Positions 61,501 to 64,000 of a DNA stretch of 64,000 bases are shown in pieces. Made by a program: the position numbers and the translations under genes. Source of the stretch: Poecilobothrus nobilitatus (taxonomy: Eukaryota > Arthropoda > Insecta > Diptera > Dolichopodidae); assembly GCA_947095535.1 (NCBI GenBank), contig OX352772.1:39575445-39639444 (forward strand). The letters are read 5' to 3'. Within the stretch, counting starts at the first letter, position 1; the number at the start of each line of letters is the position of its first letter. Under the pieces are notes generated by a model, which saw nothing but the letters and a program-made list of their open reading frames with translations, did no database searches and had not been told where the DNA came from.

Positions 61501-62390
61501 TACTTAAAAAGGTAAAAAAAAAAAAACAGTTTGATTTTCGATTTCATTTAAATGTTAATATAATTTTTTTTCCCCATTTCACAATTATTTTAACTTAAGA
61601 CTATACATAAATATATAAAATACATTTCAACATATTAAAAATCTAAAAAAGGTTTAAAAAAACTTTTTTTTTTTTTTTTGTGGAAATTTTCTAACATGCA
61701 TATTTAGATACAGTATTTAAATCCTTTTTAGAATATATTTGCCTAGGATTTTTTTTAATTTTTGAAATATTTTATGTATAAACACGCTTTTTGTTCATTG
61801 AAAGTGTCTTATTTACATGTAAAGTGACTCCAAAATCATTTAAAAGACCCGGGTCGACAAAAACAAAAACAAAAAAAAAAAAAAAAAAAGATATTTGGAA
61901 TCTTTATATAAAGTTTTTGTTTTTTAACATTTGTTTCTTAGCCACATGGGTGTGATTTTAAGGTAACTGGAATACATTTAAAATAAATTATACTATAAGG
62001 AAAAAATTTTGTTAACAAGGAAAGAGATAAAAGAATGAAATGTACAGTTACGATTAAAATAGTGATTACAAAACAATTATTATTTTTGTCCAGAAAAATT
62101 ATGTTTAAGAAAAGCATTCATTTTAATGTGTTGTGTTGGATGTGTTCCATTATAGGAAAAAAAAAATATATATATAGCTACAATGTATACAGTATAGATA
62201 TAATTTCTAATTGGAAATATTTTTAATTTTTCAAACCTATGTACATTACGTACGGGCGACGGTAAAGGGAAAGAAAAAAGTCATAAAAAAAAATATTTTT
62301 TCATTCTTTCATTTTTTTCGAATTGATTATTTTTTTTTTTAAATTGATTTTATTTTGTATTGACATACGTACATACATAATTCGGATTTT
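58557..62390. other. AT-rich spacer
   Basis: Several readings of 63-67 codons here have no family features. A restriction-site-like CCCGGGTCGAC next to a long A-run lies at 61848-61889. No gene or repeat was recognised. Confidence 0.5.
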
Positions 62391-62394
62391 TGAG

Positions 62395-62445
62395 AACATT
62401 CAGCAATGCTCACCGGTGATACACGTGGGACTCATCGTCTTAAAA
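62395..62445. repeat. Solitary TCACCGGTGA-type unit
   Basis: AACATTCAGCAATGC, TCACCGGTGA, TACACGTGGGACT: the unit also clustered at 7340-7683. It joins a family C fragment on its right. Confidence 0.6.
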
Positions 62446-62988
62446 TTGCAAAATATCCGTAATTTAGTATTTAAATTTATCGGTACGTAAAACCATAATA
62501 TTTTGTATAAAATTTAAACTTCTCGTTATCTTCAGAATAATTTCAGCTAATTGAAAAATATCGTAAGTTAAATCTTAGAGAAAATATTTGTACTAGTTCT
62601 TATTTAAGAGCCGTTAGGAGTTCAAATTTTAAAATTCATTGTTTTGAAATACTTATGCAAATTTACCATAATTAAGACATAACATTTAAAACTAAAAATT
62701 AAAGACTTTTCGAAAATTAACAAAAATTTCATTTAAATCTCGATGCCTTGGAAACTATAAAACCCTCAGTTTAAAGGTTATACCCTGAGTTATTGAGCTA
62801 TTTGAGATATCTACTCATATCTAGACTTTATGTAGCGGCATATAGTAGTGTAGTTAGTTAGAAAACACCCTATACATAAAATTCGATGAAAAATTACAAA
62901 ATTTAATGCAAAAATAGTCACTATCCTTTTATTTTCTTTTTGTAAATCTGCGCCTTTAAAAACCTTTGTTGTTAAGTACTCTTTTGTT
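62446..62988 (-). repeat. Family C copy, decayed
   Basis: AATTTATCGGTACGTAAAA, TTAAGAGCCGTTAGGAG, GTAAATCTGCGCC and TTTAAAAACC keep the family order. The terminal tract is missing; its place is taken by the TCACCGGTGA-type unit. Confidence 0.6.
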
Positions 62989-64000
62989 TATAGTAAATAT
63001 TTGTAATGCTCTCTATTTGAATATCGATTTTAAACTGTTTTAGTGAAATATATTTGATATTATCTCAAATTCATTCCTTAATGATCGTCTTACAATTTAT
63101 AAAATTGTGCTATTTATTTTAATCTCGTTTTTGGGCATATGGTTTTTCTCATCGTATACCTTTTAAACAGAAATCGTAAATTTGTCCTTATTTACTTTTT
63201 CGTAACTGTAGAAAAAAACAATATTTCGTAAAACAAATAAAGAAAACAAATTAGCATAATAACGTAAAAGTATACAAATAGGCGGTCATAACTTTATGTT
63301 CCGCAAAAAAATGACTAAAATTAAAAAAAAAAATAAAAAATTTTTTAAGATACAAATCCCAAATTTAAAAGGATAAATGGTTTGATTGGTTTTGGTTTTT
63401 TGTAACACACATTTTATTTGTGTTAAGAAACTTATATGAATGAATGATAATATTATGTAAACAACAATTTTTATTGAGAGAAATCTTTACATTATATAAT
63501 ATATCTATATATAAATAAGAACTTCGTAAAATCTTTTATGCTTATATAAAAGTAAGATTTTAATAATATGTAACTGAAATGATAATGTTATATTGTTATA
63601 TTACATCAAATAACAAGTACATCTGATAATGATCCTCCGCCCAGTACTATCTCAATAACAAAAAATTAAAATTGCTAATATTTAGTGTAGAATTCAACTC
63701 GGAGTATTCCAATATAGGTAACTACCCCAAATATTTTTGATTAAAAAATAATCAATAAAAGCCTTGAGTTTTTCCTTCCTATAAGGACCAAAGAGTATCC
63801 TTAAAGTCATTTATTTTCATATTTAACTAAGCTTCAGTTTGCATAATTATTAGTTTCTCTAAGTTGTTGATTACTATAGGCTGCAGCAATTGTCCAAAAC
63901 TATGAAACGCAATTATTTTTATTTGAATGGCATCTATTATCTTATACAAGAATATTTTATTCTTTATTTTATTATAAAATATTACGATATAAAATTGATA
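62989..64000. other. AT-rich spacer
   Basis: No gene or repeat recognised to the end of the window. Confidence 0.5.

Overview
This window reads as non-coding, repeat-rich nuclear DNA from an insect, most likely a fly. By eye it is about three-quarters to four-fifths A+T, full of A and T homopolymers, and no open reading frame looks like an intact host gene. All recognisable coding sequence is broken transposon: a Tc1/mariner-like transposase missing a catalytic Asp, one 5'-truncated LINE with reverse transcriptase and RNase H, one longer Jockey-type LINE with ORF1 zinc knuckles, AP-type endonuclease and reverse transcriptase, and two small LINE reverse-transcriptase scraps. No rRNA, true tRNA, CRISPR array or bacterial-type feature was seen. 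The fly assignment rests on Jockey-type LINEs, tRNA-derived SINEs and repeats whose TATACCC...GGGTATA ends with CCGTCCGTCCG tracts resemble a dispersed Drosophila repeat I recall but could not check.

Layout. 0.4-6 kb: mariner relic, SINE 3' ends, a family B repeat invaded by a LINE with a 14-bp target duplication, and a minus-strand LINE tail. 7-14 kb: a cluster of TCACCGGTGA-type repeats, a full SINE, a 173-bp tandem pair and a 1.02-kb direct duplication. 14-18.6 kb: a family B fragment, a 219-bp-arm near-perfect palindrome and a complete family B element. 18.7-22.7 kb: the Jockey-type LINE, followed at once by a long-inverted-repeat element (family A, 22.72-23.60 kb). 25.3-28.2 kb: hairpins and two opposed arrays of a short unit (family E). 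28.7-31.3 kb: SINE, reverse-transcriptase scrap and a complete family C repeat. 32.07-33.97 kb: the longest family B element. 34.7-57.2 kb: scattered family C copies on both strands, a foldback element (family D), a diverged family F pair and more SINE heads. 58.31-58.55 kb: a small palindromic element with an 8-bp target duplication. The rest is featureless AT-rich DNA.

The most notable pattern is that families A, B and C, which otherwise differ, share a short ordered block (AAATTTCA, then CTAGCT or CTATCT, then GAGTTAT or a variant, then a GGAC tetranucleotide tract), and B and C grow by internal tandem duplication of units carrying the block. This looks like one superfamily of non-autonomous elements built from interchangeable modules. 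Nothing here encodes an obvious transposase for it.
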